DNA of 64,000 bases from Pseudomonas palmensis (GCF_017848315.1 NZ_JAFKEC010000009.1:1-64000), one strand, 5' to 3'. Positions 48,861 through 57,686 are shown, numbered from the stretch's first letter. Made by a program: numbers and translations. Notes: a model not told the origin generated them from the letters alone.

Positions 48861-49370
48861 TTACAGGCCCAGGGCCGAACGTTGTGCCGCGAGCTGGTCG
48901 ACGCCGTCGATCACGCGCTTCATGCCGATGGGGTCGATCTCGTAGATCAGGCGTCCGCCGACTTCCAGCTTGTAGTAGGTGACGGCGACGGTGTGCTTGA
49001 CCTCGGCCTTGTCACCGGCCTTCCAATCGCCCATGTCGACTTCCTTGAGCGCGCCGCGCAGGGTCACGATCACCGGGGTGACAGCGCCCTTGAGGCCCTT
49101 GAAGGCACCGCGGAAGGTGCCGTTGAACGCAGAACCATCGGCCAGGCCGAAGAACTTCAGCGACTCACGGCGCACGCCGGTAGTGGTGAAGCCGGCTTCC
49201 TGCTTCTCCATGCCCATGTCCATCTCGATGGGCATGTCCATGCCGCCCACCCGGTGCTCTTCCATTTTCAGGGTGAGCTTGGGCAGGGTCAGGCTGGTGA
49301 CATCGCCCTGGAAGCTGGTGCCATCGACGAACAGGTTCAGGTTCGCCAGGGTTTCGGGAATCATTGCCAT
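48861..49370 (-). CDS. Major tail tube protein (gpFII)
   Basis: 169 residues that form the inner tube of the contractile tail. Signature IPETLANLNLFVDGTSFQGDV is near the N-terminus and VTYYKLEVGGRLIYEIDPIGM near the C-terminus, as in P2 FII. It follows the sheath gene by 12 bases. Confidence 0.93.
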   Translation of the reverse strand: MAMIPETLANLNLFVDGTSFQGDVTSLTLPKLTLKMEEHRVGGMDMPIEMDMGMEKQEAGFTTTGVRRESLKFFGLADGSAFNGTFRGAFKGLKGAVTPVIVTLRGALKEVDMGDWKAGDKAEVKHTVAVTYYKLEVGGRLIYEIDPIGMKRVIDGVDQLAAQRSALGL

Positions 49371-49382
49371 TGCTAGTGCTCC

Positions 49383-50549
49383 TTAAGCTGCGTTATCGAG
49401 AACTTCGGTCAGCCACTGGTTGGTGACCTCGACGCGGAAGTTGGGGTTTTCGGCCGGTGGTACGTCGGTGAAGCGGATGTTCCAGTACACCTTGCCCTGC
49501 TCCAGCTGGCTGGCACTGTTGAGTTCCGGGTCGGCGAACACTTCGAAGTTGATGATCGCGCCCTGGGCCTTGAGGTCGCGCATGAACGCCTGCAGGCCTT
49601 CGGTCACGTCCTTGACGTAGGTGGCGGTGATCGAGCGGTCGACTGCCCATTTGTGCCCGTAGAGAATCGCGTCCATCACGATGTCCATGGTGCGCACGCG
49701 GGTAACGAAGGCCCACTTCGGGTCGCTGCTCAGGGTGCGGTTGCCCCACAGGCGATAGCCGTCATCGCGGATGATGGTGGTGATGTTGGCGTTGTTGAGC
49801 AGGTTGGCGCGGCAGGTCTCGTCGCCATCGAGGAACTCGATGGGGCGGGTGGTGCCGGTGATGCCGACGAACTCCTTGTTCGAGGGCGAGGCCCAGAAGC
49901 CGTACTCGTTGTCGGTCCAGGCGAACAGGCCGGCGACCCAGGCCGAGGCCGCTGCATCGACGGTGGCGCTGGTGGTGGTGTCCCAGTACTGCACGCCCGG
50001 GTCGACCAGGAAGGCGCGCTTGGCGCCGAAGTTTTCGGCGTAGGCCAGGGCGGCCTCGTCGGTGGTGGCCGGGCCGTCGATGATGGCCAGGCCGCGCAGC
50101 TTGTCGGCCAGGGCCACCAGGGCGGTGGCGACGGCTTGAGTTGCGCTGTGCTTTGGAGTGACCAGCAGGCGCGGCTGGGCGTTGAAACGGCTCTTGCCGT
50201 CGAGCAGCGCTTGCAGGCCGGTACGCTTGCCGTCGGCCAGCACGCTGCCGATGATGGCCGAGGTCTGCTCGGCGGCGTCGGCCACCTTGGCCACGCCGCA
50301 GGCGACGATGACCGCCTTGGCGCGCTGGTAGATGGCCTGGCAGGCACGGGTGATGGCCGCGTCGGCGCCGAAGGCGGCGATGGCTTCACGCTCGCTGGTG
50401 ATCAGCACCAGGTCGTTGAACTTGGCGCTGGCGGTCGGGCCTTCGGTGAAGGTGTCCACCAGACCGATGATCGAGGACGACGGCAACGCGATGGTGCGTG
50501 CGCCGGTGTCGACGTTGGTGACGGTGACGCCGTGAAAGAAACCACTCAT
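49383..50549 (-). CDS. Contractile tail sheath protein (gpFI)
   Basis: 388 residues. N-terminal HGVTVTNVDTGARTIALPSSSIIGLVDTF and C-terminal FADPELNSASQLEQGKVYWNIRFTDVPPAENP are the P2 FI/R-pyocin sheath signatures. Its presence makes this an R-type (contractile) and not an F-type particle. Confidence 0.95.
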   Translation of the reverse strand: MSGFFHGVTVTNVDTGARTIALPSSSIIGLVDTFTEGPTASAKFNDLVLITSEREAIAAFGADAAITRACQAIYQRAKAVIVACGVAKVADAAEQTSAIIGSVLADGKRTGLQALLDGKSRFNAQPRLLVTPKHSATQAVATALVALADKLRGLAIIDGPATTDEAALAYAENFGAKRAFLVDPGVQYWDTTTSATVDAAASAWVAGLFAWTDNEYGFWASPSNKEFVGITGTTRPIEFLDGDETCRANLLNNANITTIIRDDGYRLWGNRTLSSDPKWAFVTRVRTMDIVMDAILYGHKWAVDRSITATYVKDVTEGLQAFMRDLKAQGAIINFEVFADPELNSASQLEQGKVYWNIRFTDVPPAENPNFRVEVTNQWLTEVLDNAA

Positions 50550-50567
50550 GGGTAAACTCCGGGTATG

Positions 50568-50594
50568 AAAAAGGCCCTGCGGTGCAGGGCCTTG
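50568..50594 (-). terminator. Intrinsic terminator inside tailocin operon, before sheath
   Basis: Minus strand: AAGGCCCTGCACCGCAGGGCCTTTTT. It lies between the 110-residue gene and the sheath gene. Confidence 0.8.
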
Positions 50595-50658
50595 TAAGGT
50601 TGGATCGGCAACTATCGGGGTGAACCGGCCGTTGCAGGTACAGGTGCGGTGGCCAAAA

Positions 50659-50991
50659 TCAGGCGAGGAAGTCCCAGGTCAGCGAGATCGCGGCGACAGA
50701 GTTGTTCGAGACGGTCCACAGCCCGTAGCCAGCAGGGATAAGCAGTGGGTAGGGTTGGGTGTACTGCCAGTTGTTGCTACTGGCTACTCCGCCCATGATG
50801 GCGTGCACCGTCATGTCACCCAGACGAGCAGGTGCCTTGGGACCGCTGTACAGGTTGATGATGCCGCCGCCGGTGCAAATGGTGGCGGTGCGCAGATAGA
50901 CACCTTCCTTGTTTTCTTCCGGGCTGAAGACTTGAGTCACCGTGGTCGGGTGAGCGTTGAAGAAATGCTTGCCTACTTTTACTGGTTCCAT
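50659..50991 (-). CDS. Unknown tailocin-borne protein, 110 residues
   Basis: 110 residues, not recognised. No signal peptide or clear membrane helix. It is mostly beta-type sequence (VYLRTATICTGGGIINLYSGP; YPLLIPAGYGLWTVSNNSVAAISLTWDF), like a small beta-sandwich. AGGT lies 8 bases before the ATG. With the Com-like gene it forms a two-gene module bounded by terminators on both sides. It could be an accessory structural or surface-binding protein; this is inference. Confidence 0.6.
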   Translation of the reverse strand: MEPVKVGKHFFNAHPTTVTQVFSPEENKEGVYLRTATICTGGGIINLYSGPKAPARLGDMTVHAIMGGVASSNNWQYTQPYPLLIPAGYGLWTVSNNSVAAISLTWDFLA

Positions 50992-51001
50992 GATTTTTTA
51001 C

Positions 51002-51187
51002 CTATCGAGTCGAATGCTGGGTAGCGGAACATTCCGCGTTCATGTCGCTCACAGGCGATGGTTCGAGGCTCGTGGCCTTCATATGATTCAACGTTCCGCA
51101 GCGGGAACATTTGATCTGGAGTTCGGTGAACTTGCCTATCCGGGCAAGTAGTCGTTTGCATCTGCCGCATCTGCAATCTTTCAACAT
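51002..51187 (-). CDS. com: Com-family zinc-finger regulator (Mu Com-like)
   Basis: 61 residues beginning MLKDCRCGRCKRLLARIG and containing IKCSRCGTLN: the two CxxC knuckles and the F..LxIKCxRC spacing of phage Mu Com. Mu Com binds mom mRNA and frees its start codon for translation. No mom-like DNA-modification gene is adjacent; the next gene encodes the 110-residue protein. The start at 51187 was chosen by the family N-terminus, with AAGG 8 bases upstream. Confidence 0.78.
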   Translation of the reverse strand: MLKDCRCGRCKRLLARIGKFTELQIKCSRCGTLNHMKATSLEPSPVSDMNAECSATQHSTR

Positions 51188-51230
51188 CTGCGATGCCTTG
51201 TGATTATCTGCTGGAGGGTCTTGAAGAATG

Positions 51231-51256
51231 AAAAAGCCCCGACAGTGCGGGGCTTC
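51231..51256 (-). terminator. Intrinsic terminator inside tailocin operon, after fibre chaperone
   Basis: Minus strand: GCCCCGCACTGTCGGGGC followed by TTTTT, directly after the tail fibre chaperone stop. Confidence 0.8.
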
Positions 51257-51683
51257 AGGGGGTGATGCTTTCCAACCAGAGCGGCGGTACTGGCCGGTGC
51301 TCAGAAACTGGGAACAGCTCCGACTGGGGCCAGTCGCGCAGAGCCTGACGGTACTGCAGCAGCTCGGCGAACTGCTTGATTTGTAGCGTGGTCGCCAACT
51401 GCATGTCTTGCTGATCGCGGTGCCGGATGACCACCCACTCAGTAGCAATGACTTGATTATCACGCCATGTCCGCTCTGCGGCCTCAGCTCCATTCGGTTT
51501 GAAAGGGGGATCTATTAGATATGGCACCCCATCATCACCGTGCATACGAATCTTGCCTAGGCTGGGGCTTCCCACCACTAAATCGAAAACCTCCGTCGAT
51601 ATCTCAATAGCATCGGCGGGTATTACGGCATGCAGACCTTTGACGTAGCAGTTGCCCGTTGTCGGGCTGTAGAGTCGCGACAT
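51255..51683 (-). CDS. Tail fibre assembly chaperone
   Basis: 142 residues. N-terminal FYSP-like SRLYSPTTGNCYVKGLHAVIP and C-terminal LQIKQFAELLQYRQALRDWP fit the phage tail-fibre assembly (Tfa-like) family that folds the receptor-binding fibre. It starts 2 bases after the fibre stop. Fibre and chaperone normally co-evolve. Confidence 0.87.
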   Translation of the reverse strand: MSRLYSPTTGNCYVKGLHAVIPADAIEISTEVFDLVVGSPSLGKIRMHGDDGVPYLIDPPFKPNGAEAAERTWRDNQVIATEWVVIRHRDQQDMQLATTLQIKQFAELLQYRQALRDWPQSELFPVSEHRPVPPLWLESITP

Positions 51684-51685
51684 TG

Positions 51686-53629
51686 TTATTTCCCCACTGC
51701 AAACCAGAACACCGCATTCGCAACTGTCACGTTTGACGAGTTGTTACAGCGGAATGTGATGCTGTTTTTACTCAAGTTGTCCGGATTAAACAGCACTGAA
51801 ATACCCGCTGCTGATGTGCCACTGATCGCACCGGTGATGGAAAACAGCTGAGTTGGAAAGGCCATTGGAAACACAAGTGTCTTACTTGCCCCCGCATTCC
51901 CCAGGTCCGCCCCCCACTGGAAAACGAAACCACCCAACCATGACGGCAACGCAAGCCAGCCGTTGGGTGTAGCACTGAAACTAACACCCCAACGCAGCTT
52001 TTTCGGCGTGACAATCACGTCATCCGCCACGCCTGCATCGACCTGCGCCTGAGTTGCAATCCGGTCAAAGGTCATCAGGCTCGACCAGAAAACCGTCCCG
52101 ATACGGTCATTCCATTGACCTACCCAATAACGCCGGGACGCCACCGTTGGACCGTTCTCAAACGCGAAGTAGTACGTGGAGTCGCTACGGACGTTAACAG
52201 CAACAATACCCAGCAGGTTGTTGGCGCTTTCAGGTGGGCATCCAGGCGTTGCGTTAGGCGCCGCCGCACCGGCGCCCACATAGAACCCCGTCTTACTGTT
52301 TCCGCTGAACGTTGCTAGGACAGGCGGGTTATCGGTGCCAACCCCCCAGCTATTGAGCATCTTCAATGCGAGCTGAGCGACCCTTAGCGGGGGCATGATC
52401 TTCGCATTGTCGGTGCCTGCTTCAGCTTCGGCCTGGGTTGCCTGTGCTGCTCGCAGTTTCTTGGGCGTGATGATCGTCGTGTCATCCGCGCCGGTGGTGA
52501 CCTGCGCCTGGGTCGCCACCTTCGCCCAACCAAATTTACTTTCCGTCGCCTGAGTGACCACCTTAGCAATCGCTTGGAACACCCGCAGCGGCGTCATAAC
52601 ATTGGTGTCGTCAGTGCCAGCCTCTGCCTCCGGCTGCGTGGCTCTTATCGTGAGCGACTGCACTAGGTCATTCACCTGCGTCTTGGTGTACACGTCCGTC
52701 AACCCGTAACCCGCCACTGTGGTTGGGTTCGTCGCGGCGACCACTCGGCCATAGGCGTCGACCTGTACGCTACGGTAAGTACCAGCGGCCACCCCGGTGC
52801 GGCCGAATGCCATCCCGTAGTTCAAGGCAGTCACGCCCAAGGTAATCGGCGCATCAGTCAGCAGTTGCCATGCGCTGTCGGCGTTTACCGTCCCGCGCTC
52901 GACCAGCACCAACATGCCCGGCGTCACCTTCGCACTGGCATCGGCATCGGTGCAGCGTGTCCAGGCGCCCCCTGCCACCACCAGATACAAGCCATTGTCC
53001 TTGGCAACGGCCTGATTCTTCACGAGCACCCGCGCCCCGGCCGTCAGCGCAACGCCGTCCACCGTCTGAAGGCCGCTCAAAGTGATGGCGGCGGTCGTCG
53101 CGGCCAGCACCGAGTGCTTGAAGTCCTGCCGTGCCAGTTCCTCGGTGACCCATTCCCGCGTGGCCAGCACCACGCTCGGGTCGATCTTGAGCACGACATT
53201 GCTGGCGCTGCTGACCACCAGGTTCATGCGCACCACCTGGGTACGGCCCGAGCCCTGGTTGAGCAACGGCTTGTAGGTAGGCGCACAGTTGGCCACCGCC
53301 ACCAGGTCGCCGTCGGCGTCGTACAGCCCAACTTCGCGAATCCAGCGACCGCCGATCTCGGCCGGAATCACCTGCTCGGCGACGATGACCGCACTGTCCT
53401 TTTCGTCGACCTTGAGCTGGTTCAGCGGCGCCCGCCGCCACTCGTTGAGCAGGCTGGTCCAGCTCGCGTCGGGCATTGGCAGCGGCGGGTTGTCCAGCCC
53501 TGCCGGACTGGCGTCACCGACGGCCATGTGTGTGATTTTCCAAGGAATGCCCAGGGCATCCGCATTGGCCTGTTTCGCGGCCCCCACCTTGGTCAGGATC
53601 GCGTAGAACTGGGAGTTCTGATCAACCAT
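51686..53629 (-). CDS. Tail fibre / receptor-binding protein
   Basis: 647 residues. The N-terminal 160 (DQNSQFYAILTKVGAAKQANADALG; WRRAPLNQLKVDEKD; GRWIREVGLYDADGDLVAVAN) form the baseplate-attachment domain of P2 H-type fibres. The middle carries at least four copies of an ATQAxxxxGxDDxxxxTPxxLR repeat (roughly residues 330-425 and 535-560). The C-terminal tip has GGFVFQWG, as in gp53-like fibre tips. This protein sets which strains are killed. The 3' half looks lower in GC than its neighbours. Confidence 0.9.
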   Translation of the reverse strand: MVDQNSQFYAILTKVGAAKQANADALGIPWKITHMAVGDASPAGLDNPPLPMPDASWTSLLNEWRRAPLNQLKVDEKDSAVIVAEQVIPAEIGGRWIREVGLYDADGDLVAVANCAPTYKPLLNQGSGRTQVVRMNLVVSSASNVVLKIDPSVVLATREWVTEELARQDFKHSVLAATTAAITLSGLQTVDGVALTAGARVLVKNQAVAKDNGLYLVVAGGAWTRCTDADASAKVTPGMLVLVERGTVNADSAWQLLTDAPITLGVTALNYGMAFGRTGVAAGTYRSVQVDAYGRVVAATNPTTVAGYGLTDVYTKTQVNDLVQSLTIRATQPEAEAGTDDTNVMTPLRVFQAIAKVVTQATESKFGWAKVATQAQVTTGADDTTIITPKKLRAAQATQAEAEAGTDNAKIMPPLRVAQLALKMLNSWGVGTDNPPVLATFSGNSKTGFYVGAGAAAPNATPGCPPESANNLLGIVAVNVRSDSTYYFAFENGPTVASRRYWVGQWNDRIGTVFWSSLMTFDRIATQAQVDAGVADDVIVTPKKLRWGVSFSATPNGWLALPSWLGGFVFQWGADLGNAGASKTLVFPMAFPTQLFSITGAISGTSAAGISVLFNPDNLSKNSITFRCNNSSNVTVANAVFWFAVGK

Positions 53630-54231
53630 TAGTAAATGTCCAGATAGTCAATGGTGTGTTCTCGCCCACCACGCCCGATGGCCCCCATGACCGTGAGGTC
53701 GGCCGGCGCAGGCGGGTAGATGTCAAGTTCGTCGCCGTCTTGCAGCGCGGCGCCGAGGTAAAGCGAGCCGGCGGTTTCCAGGCTGATGACCAGGCCACTC
53801 AGGTGTCGGCTGACGGGCCTGGCGTCGTCGATCAGCCAGGTCAGTTCCTGGTACGTCTGTTCGCTGATCCCCGCCTCGGACACGCCGATCTTCAGCGCGA
53901 ACGTGCCGGGCACCGCCGGGGGCGTGGCCTTGAACCACTCGATCACTTCGATCAAATAACCAAACGGCTCCACCACGCGGCGCAATGCGCCGATCGTGCC
54001 CTTGTGGGCATGCACGTAGAACGAGGAGCGAATCACCGAGCGCTTGATCGCCTCGGGCCAGGTGTCGTCCCAACGGTCCACCGACCAGGCCCAGGCCAGC
54101 TGGTACAACAGGTTCGCCGGGCAGGTATCGGGGTTGTACAGGGTGCGCAGGGTGACCTTGAGGTCTTCGCTGGAGGCCGCCTCGACGGCCCGTTCCAGCG
54201 GCGTGCTGTTGAGCGGCAGGAGGCTGTGCAT
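53629..54231 (-). CDS. Baseplate protein I (gpI)
   Basis: 200 residues like P2 gpI: LLPLNSTPLERAVEAAS at the start, LLYQLAWAWSVDRWDDTWPEAIKRSVI, and a C-terminal GRGGREHTIDYLDIY. It links the baseplate wedge to the fibre. It overlaps the fibre start by one base. Confidence 0.9.
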   Translation of the reverse strand: MHSLLPLNSTPLERAVEAASSEDLKVTLRTLYNPDTCPANLLYQLAWAWSVDRWDDTWPEAIKRSVIRSSFYVHAHKGTIGALRRVVEPFGYLIEVIEWFKATPPAVPGTFALKIGVSEAGISEQTYQELTWLIDDARPVSRHLSGLVISLETAGSLYLGAALQDGDELDIYPPAPADLTVMGAIGRGGREHTIDYLDIY

Positions 54232-54232
54232 G

Positions 54233-55114
54233 TCAGCCCCCCCGCGTCAGTTCGAACCCGGTGCACCAGGCCGCCTGCGCCTTGCTCGGGCGGATGTCGG
54301 TCCAGTTGCGCAGCTCCACCCGGCTCACACCGGCGATGTGCAGTTGCGCATCGATGGCCGAGCGCGAAACCTCCACGCCCAGGCGTCGCCGAGGGTTGAC
54401 CCAGGCTTGCAGGCGCCGCTGGCACTCGGCCAGGGTCGCTTCGTTCTCCGGCCCCGTCCCGGCCATGTAGAGCACGGCATCGATGCGATAAGGAATCACC
54501 TCGGCACTGCGCACTTCCAGGCGGTCCGCCACCGGGCGTACATCGTCGTCGTTGAGATAGGCGGCCACTTCGGCCAGCAACTGCGCACTGGCGATGCCGT
54601 CCTCCTCCAGGCTCAGCACCGTCACCTCCACCACTGCCGGTGACGGGCTTTCTGCAGAGGCATCGGCCACCTGCCCCGAGGCATTGCGTGCATGCAGGAT
54701 GTAGCTGTTGCGCGGGCCGGCGGTGGTCAGGCCCTCGTACACCAGTTGCACCCGCTCGCGCAGTGCATCGTCTTCCTCAAGCACTTCGAGGGTCGGTGGC
54801 ACACTGTTCGCGTCTTCGGCCTGTACCACCAGCCGCTTGAGCTGCACGTTGGCTGCCAGCTGGTCCAGGTCGCTGCCCTGGGCATAGGCCAGCAGCAGCG
54901 CCTTGGCGGCATCGTTGACCCGCGCCCGATTGAGCAGCTTGCGGTACGCGCCCACCTCCAGCAGTTTGGTCACCGGGTCGCTTTCCAGCAGCGCGTCCCA
55001 GTTCTCGCCCATGTGCGACCGAAAGGCCGCCAGGTCATCCTGGAAGATGTCCTCGAAGTCGAGGTCTTCCAGCACCTGCGGCGCGGGCAGCGCCGACAGT
55101 TCCACGTTGCTCAT
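54233..55114 (-). CDS. Baseplate assembly protein J (gpJ)
   Basis: 293 residues of the P2 gpJ/Mu gp47-like wedge family, with FEDIFQDDLAAF and ALLLAYAQGSDLDQLAANVQLKRLVV. The start overlaps the gpW stop as ATGA, which suggests translational coupling. Confidence 0.92.
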   Translation of the reverse strand: MSNVELSALPAPQVLEDLDFEDIFQDDLAAFRSHMGENWDALLESDPVTKLLEVGAYRKLLNRARVNDAAKALLLAYAQGSDLDQLAANVQLKRLVVQAEDANSVPPTLEVLEEDDALRERVQLVYEGLTTAGPRNSYILHARNASGQVADASAESPSPAVVEVTVLSLEEDGIASAQLLAEVAAYLNDDDVRPVADRLEVRSAEVIPYRIDAVLYMAGTGPENEATLAECQRRLQAWVNPRRRLGVEVSRSAIDAQLHIAGVSRVELRNWTDIRPSKAQAAWCTGFELTRGG

Positions 55115-55437
55115 GCCGTTATCTCCAGCAGTTGGCTGTCACCCAGGTACTGCCCGCTCAGCTGCAGGCTGATCTGCCCGCCCACTACCGCCACCACGCG
55201 CACCCGCTGCAATTTCAGGCGTGGTTCCCAGCGGGTCAGGGCGCGGGCGACCTCGGCCTGCACCGCACTCTTCCAGCCCTCGTTGACTGGCAGGTCGACG
55301 AAACGGCGCAGCTTGCTGCCGTAGTCGGGGCGCATGCGCCGGCTGCCCAGCGGGGTGGTGAGGATGTCTTCGATGGACTGGCGCAGGTGCCCGATGCCGG
55401 ACAGCGTCTGCCCGCCGTGGCGGCTCATGCCGATCAT
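55111..55437 (-). CDS. Baseplate assembly protein W (gpW, gp25-like)
   Basis: 108 residues of the T4 gp25/P2 gpW lysozyme-like fold: HLRQSIEDILTTPLGSRRMRPDYGS and LTRWEPRLKLQRVRV. The start MIGMSRHGG at 55437 has GGGAGG upstream. It forms the sheath-nucleating part of the baseplate. Confidence 0.92.
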   Translation of the reverse strand: MIGMSRHGGQTLSGIGHLRQSIEDILTTPLGSRRMRPDYGSKLRRFVDLPVNEGWKSAVQAEVARALTRWEPRLKLQRVRVVAVVGGQISLQLSGQYLGDSQLLEITA

Positions 55438-55490
55438 CGCGGTACCTCCCTGGCCTGAATGCATTCACTAGCCATGTTGTCTCCAGGCAT

Positions 55491-55512
55491 AAAAAAGCCC
55501 GCGTCGGCGGGC
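55491..55512 (-). terminator. Intrinsic terminator inside tailocin operon, after gpV
   Basis: Minus strand: GCCCGCCGACGCGGGC then TTTTTT, a few bases after the gpV stop and before gpW. Confidence 0.75.
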
Positions 55513-55517
55513 GGGGT

Positions 55518-56078
55518 TCAGTGCTTGTGATTGGCGGTGTTGCCGCCGGTGTCGATGATTTTGCCGGCCCCCAGAATGTCACCGGTCACGCGCAGGCCAC
55601 CGTTGATGCTCACCTCACCGGTCAGGGCAATGTTGGCGGCGTTCAGGGTGATTGCGTTGTCGGTGACCAGCAGCGAGCTGCCGGCCACCTTGAGGCTGAC
55701 GGTGCCACCGGGCAGCTCGATGCTGTAGCTGCGGGCCTGCCAGTCGTAGACCAGCGAGCCACCGTCATCGAAGCGCCATACCTCGACGTGCTCGCGGTTG
55801 TCGGGTGGCGCGCCGGCATTGCCGTACAGGCCCGGTACGAAGGTACCCTGCGCCGGCTCACCGCTGGGGCTGAGCAGTGCGCCCTGCTCGTTCAGGCTCG
55901 GCGCACGCCAGTGGCGGGCCTTGCCTGCCGCGTGGCTGTGCCAGCGCACCCAGGCGCTGGTCCAGCCGGCGCCATCGGAGACCCGTACCCGCGCTGCTGC
56001 CAGGTCGATGCCGACCACCCGACATGGAATGACCAACGCCGCCAGCATGCGGTCATGCATGGAGCTGGCGTAACTCAT
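55518..56078 (-). CDS. Baseplate spike protein V (gpV)
   Basis: 186-residue membrane-piercing spike. An OB-fold N-terminal part (IPCRVVGIDLAAARVRVSDG) is followed by a beta-helix (NAITLNAANIALTGEVSINGG). The C-terminus is NHKH; an HxH motif at this place binds iron at the spike tip in P2. The start overlaps the preceding gene as ATGA. Confidence 0.92.
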   Translation of the reverse strand: MSYASSMHDRMLAALVIPCRVVGIDLAAARVRVSDGAGWTSAWVRWHSHAAGKARHWRAPSLNEQGALLSPSGEPAQGTFVPGLYGNAGAPPDNREHVEVWRFDDGGSLVYDWQARSYSIELPGGTVSLKVAGSSLLVTDNAITLNAANIALTGEVSINGGLRVTGDILGAGKIIDTGGNTANHKH

Positions 56079-56593
56079 GCCATGTCCTCCGGTGCCTGGT
56101 AGCTGTCCTTGTGCGCGGGCCCTGTGTCCGGGCTGAAGGCGAACAGCAGCGAACCGGGTGGCTGGTCTGGCCAGGGCCACTGCAGGTCGCCAAGATAAAC
56201 GGGCTGCTGCCATTGCACCCGCCATTCCAGGGTGCCGGGTACTTCGGCAGGTATGGCCGTCTGCGCCTTCACATTGAGGGTCGCCGCGACGAAATCCACG
56301 CCCCAGAACTGCTTGTGCAGCACAAGCGTTGATTTCGCCGCCAATGTGGCGGCTTGCAGGGCTGCGTGTTGCTGCTGTGCATCCACCAGGATGCGTGCCT
56401 CGAAACGCGCCAGGATGCACAAGCGTCCATCGCCGGGGTCAACGCTTGCCTCCATAGCGGTGATAGTGTGACACAGTGCCGGTTGCGGAGTGTGCTCGTT
56501 GACTGCGCTGAACGCTTCAACCGTCGCGAAATCAGGTACACCCGCCTGGAATGTTGCGGTAATGGCCTGGCTCAATAGCTTGAGTTCGTTCAC
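56075..56593 (-). CDS. Tailocin protein of unknown function upstream of gpV, 172 residues
   Basis: 172 residues, GTG start at 56593 behind a near-perfect AAAGGAGG site. It is not a family I can name with confidence. The sequence is soluble, alpha/beta, with WRVQWQQPVYLGDLQWPWP near the C-terminus. The place just before gpV matches a gene of unknown function in R-pyocin clusters, so a role in baseplate or spike assembly is inferred. Confidence 0.7.
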   Translation of the reverse strand: MNELKLLSQAITATFQAGVPDFATVEAFSAVNEHTPQPALCHTITAMEASVDPGDGRLCILARFEARILVDAQQQHAALQAATLAAKSTLVLHKQFWGVDFVAATLNVKAQTAIPAEVPGTLEWRVQWQQPVYLGDLQWPWPDQPPGSLLFAFSPDTGPAHKDSYQAPEDMA

Positions 56594-56666
56594 AAGCCCT
56601 CCTTTCGTGTCTTCTTCGACAAGCCGCCCACTGCGGTTGCAGCAGGCGTTGCGTTCACTGCGGCGA

Positions 56667-57686
56667 CTACGGCTCGAACCAGCCGGTCGGCGCAATCCGA
56701 CCCTCGGAGCGCTTGGCTGCCAGCGTGCCGGCATTCTTGAAGTTGAAGGTCTGCGGGTACAGGAACGCCAGCGATACGCCACCGAACACGAAGCTGCGCG
56801 AGCCGCTGTTGTCCTTCAGGTCGTAATTGGTACGTACATCGTGGTTTCCGCTGTCGGGCGAGAAGTACTCGGCGTAGTCACCGGTGGCAGAGGTGCTCAT
56901 GACGCACCTGGAGTCCATTCGAACGCCGGTAGCCAAGGGTGCGATATACCCGGAGCAGTCCATCAAGGTGCCGACAGGGCCTGGACTTGCACCGGGCGTT
57001 TCGGGTCGTAGCAGGTAAATGCCTCTGGACACCACCTCGGTGCCGGTGTCGTAGATGTTGCGCACCTCATGGGTGTCCAGATAGAACGACGCCAGGTAGC
57101 AGAAATGTGCGAACCCGGGGGGCGCGGGCAACAAAAATGCGCCGAAGGACAGCGCCCCTATATTGTCGAGCGTAAGGGTGGTTGCAGTGTTAGCGACGAC
57201 GGTCGCTACCCGGCCGGACCACTGCCCGCCCTCACTGATGACCAGGCACTGCACACCGGCAAGATTGTTGTCGGCCATCCAGTCGTAGCTTTTTTCAGCG
57301 ATATCGTGGGTACCCTCGCCGGCCTTGTTCAGCGTGATCACGTTGCCGCTGATACTGCCCACGCGCAGGAACGGCATGGTTTTCACCACGGCACTGGCGT
57401 CACCTTCATTGGCACAGGCAAACGCGGCGTACCAGCTCTCTTTGCAGTTGCTGCGTTCGGCACCGAGACCGGCTGGCGCCACGCTGGCGACCTTGTCAGC
57501 CATCGCGAAGGTCGGAACCATGCCCCGTGTGTATTGGCCGCGAAAGCGAAAACCGCCCATCGCAACAAAACTCCTGCTCAGCCTGACCGACGTGGCAGAG
57601 CCGTAGATCACCGCGTCGCGCGGCCCCTGGGCCAGGGTTAGGCCGACGTAGCCGGCATTCTCGTACAAGCGGGTGTTATCAGACAT
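56667..57686 (-). CDS. Tailocin protein of unknown function, 339 residues
   Basis: 339 residues beginning MSDNTRLYENAGYVGLTLA, not recognised. It has no signal peptide or membrane helix and is beta-rich with many Gly, Ser and Thr (GNVITLNKAGEGTHD; RVATVVANTATTLTLDN), which suggests a structural beta protein. Several cysteines are spread along it. It lies between holin and baseplate genes, a position with no counterpart in P2, so it may be a decorating or surface-binding component; this is inference. Confidence 0.65.
   Translation of the reverse strand: MSDNTRLYENAGYVGLTLAQGPRDAVIYGSATSVRLSRSFVAMGGFRFRGQYTRGMVPTFAMADKVASVAPAGLGAERSNCKESWYAAFACANEGDASAVVKTMPFLRVGSISGNVITLNKAGEGTHDIAEKSYDWMADNNLAGVQCLVISEGGQWSGRVATVVANTATTLTLDNIGALSFGAFLLPAPPGFAHFCYLASFYLDTHEVRNIYDTGTEVVSRGIYLLRPETPGASPGPVGTLMDCSGYIAPLATGVRMDSRCVMSTSATGDYAEYFSPDSGNHDVRTNYDLKDNSGSRSFVFGGVSLAFLYPQTFNFKNAGTLAAKRSEGRIAPTGWFEP

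Noticed and set aside
50979-51176. 65-residue minus-strand frame overlapping com
   Set aside because: An alternative frame of the same DNA; the Com-like frame has the zinc-finger cysteines and family start.
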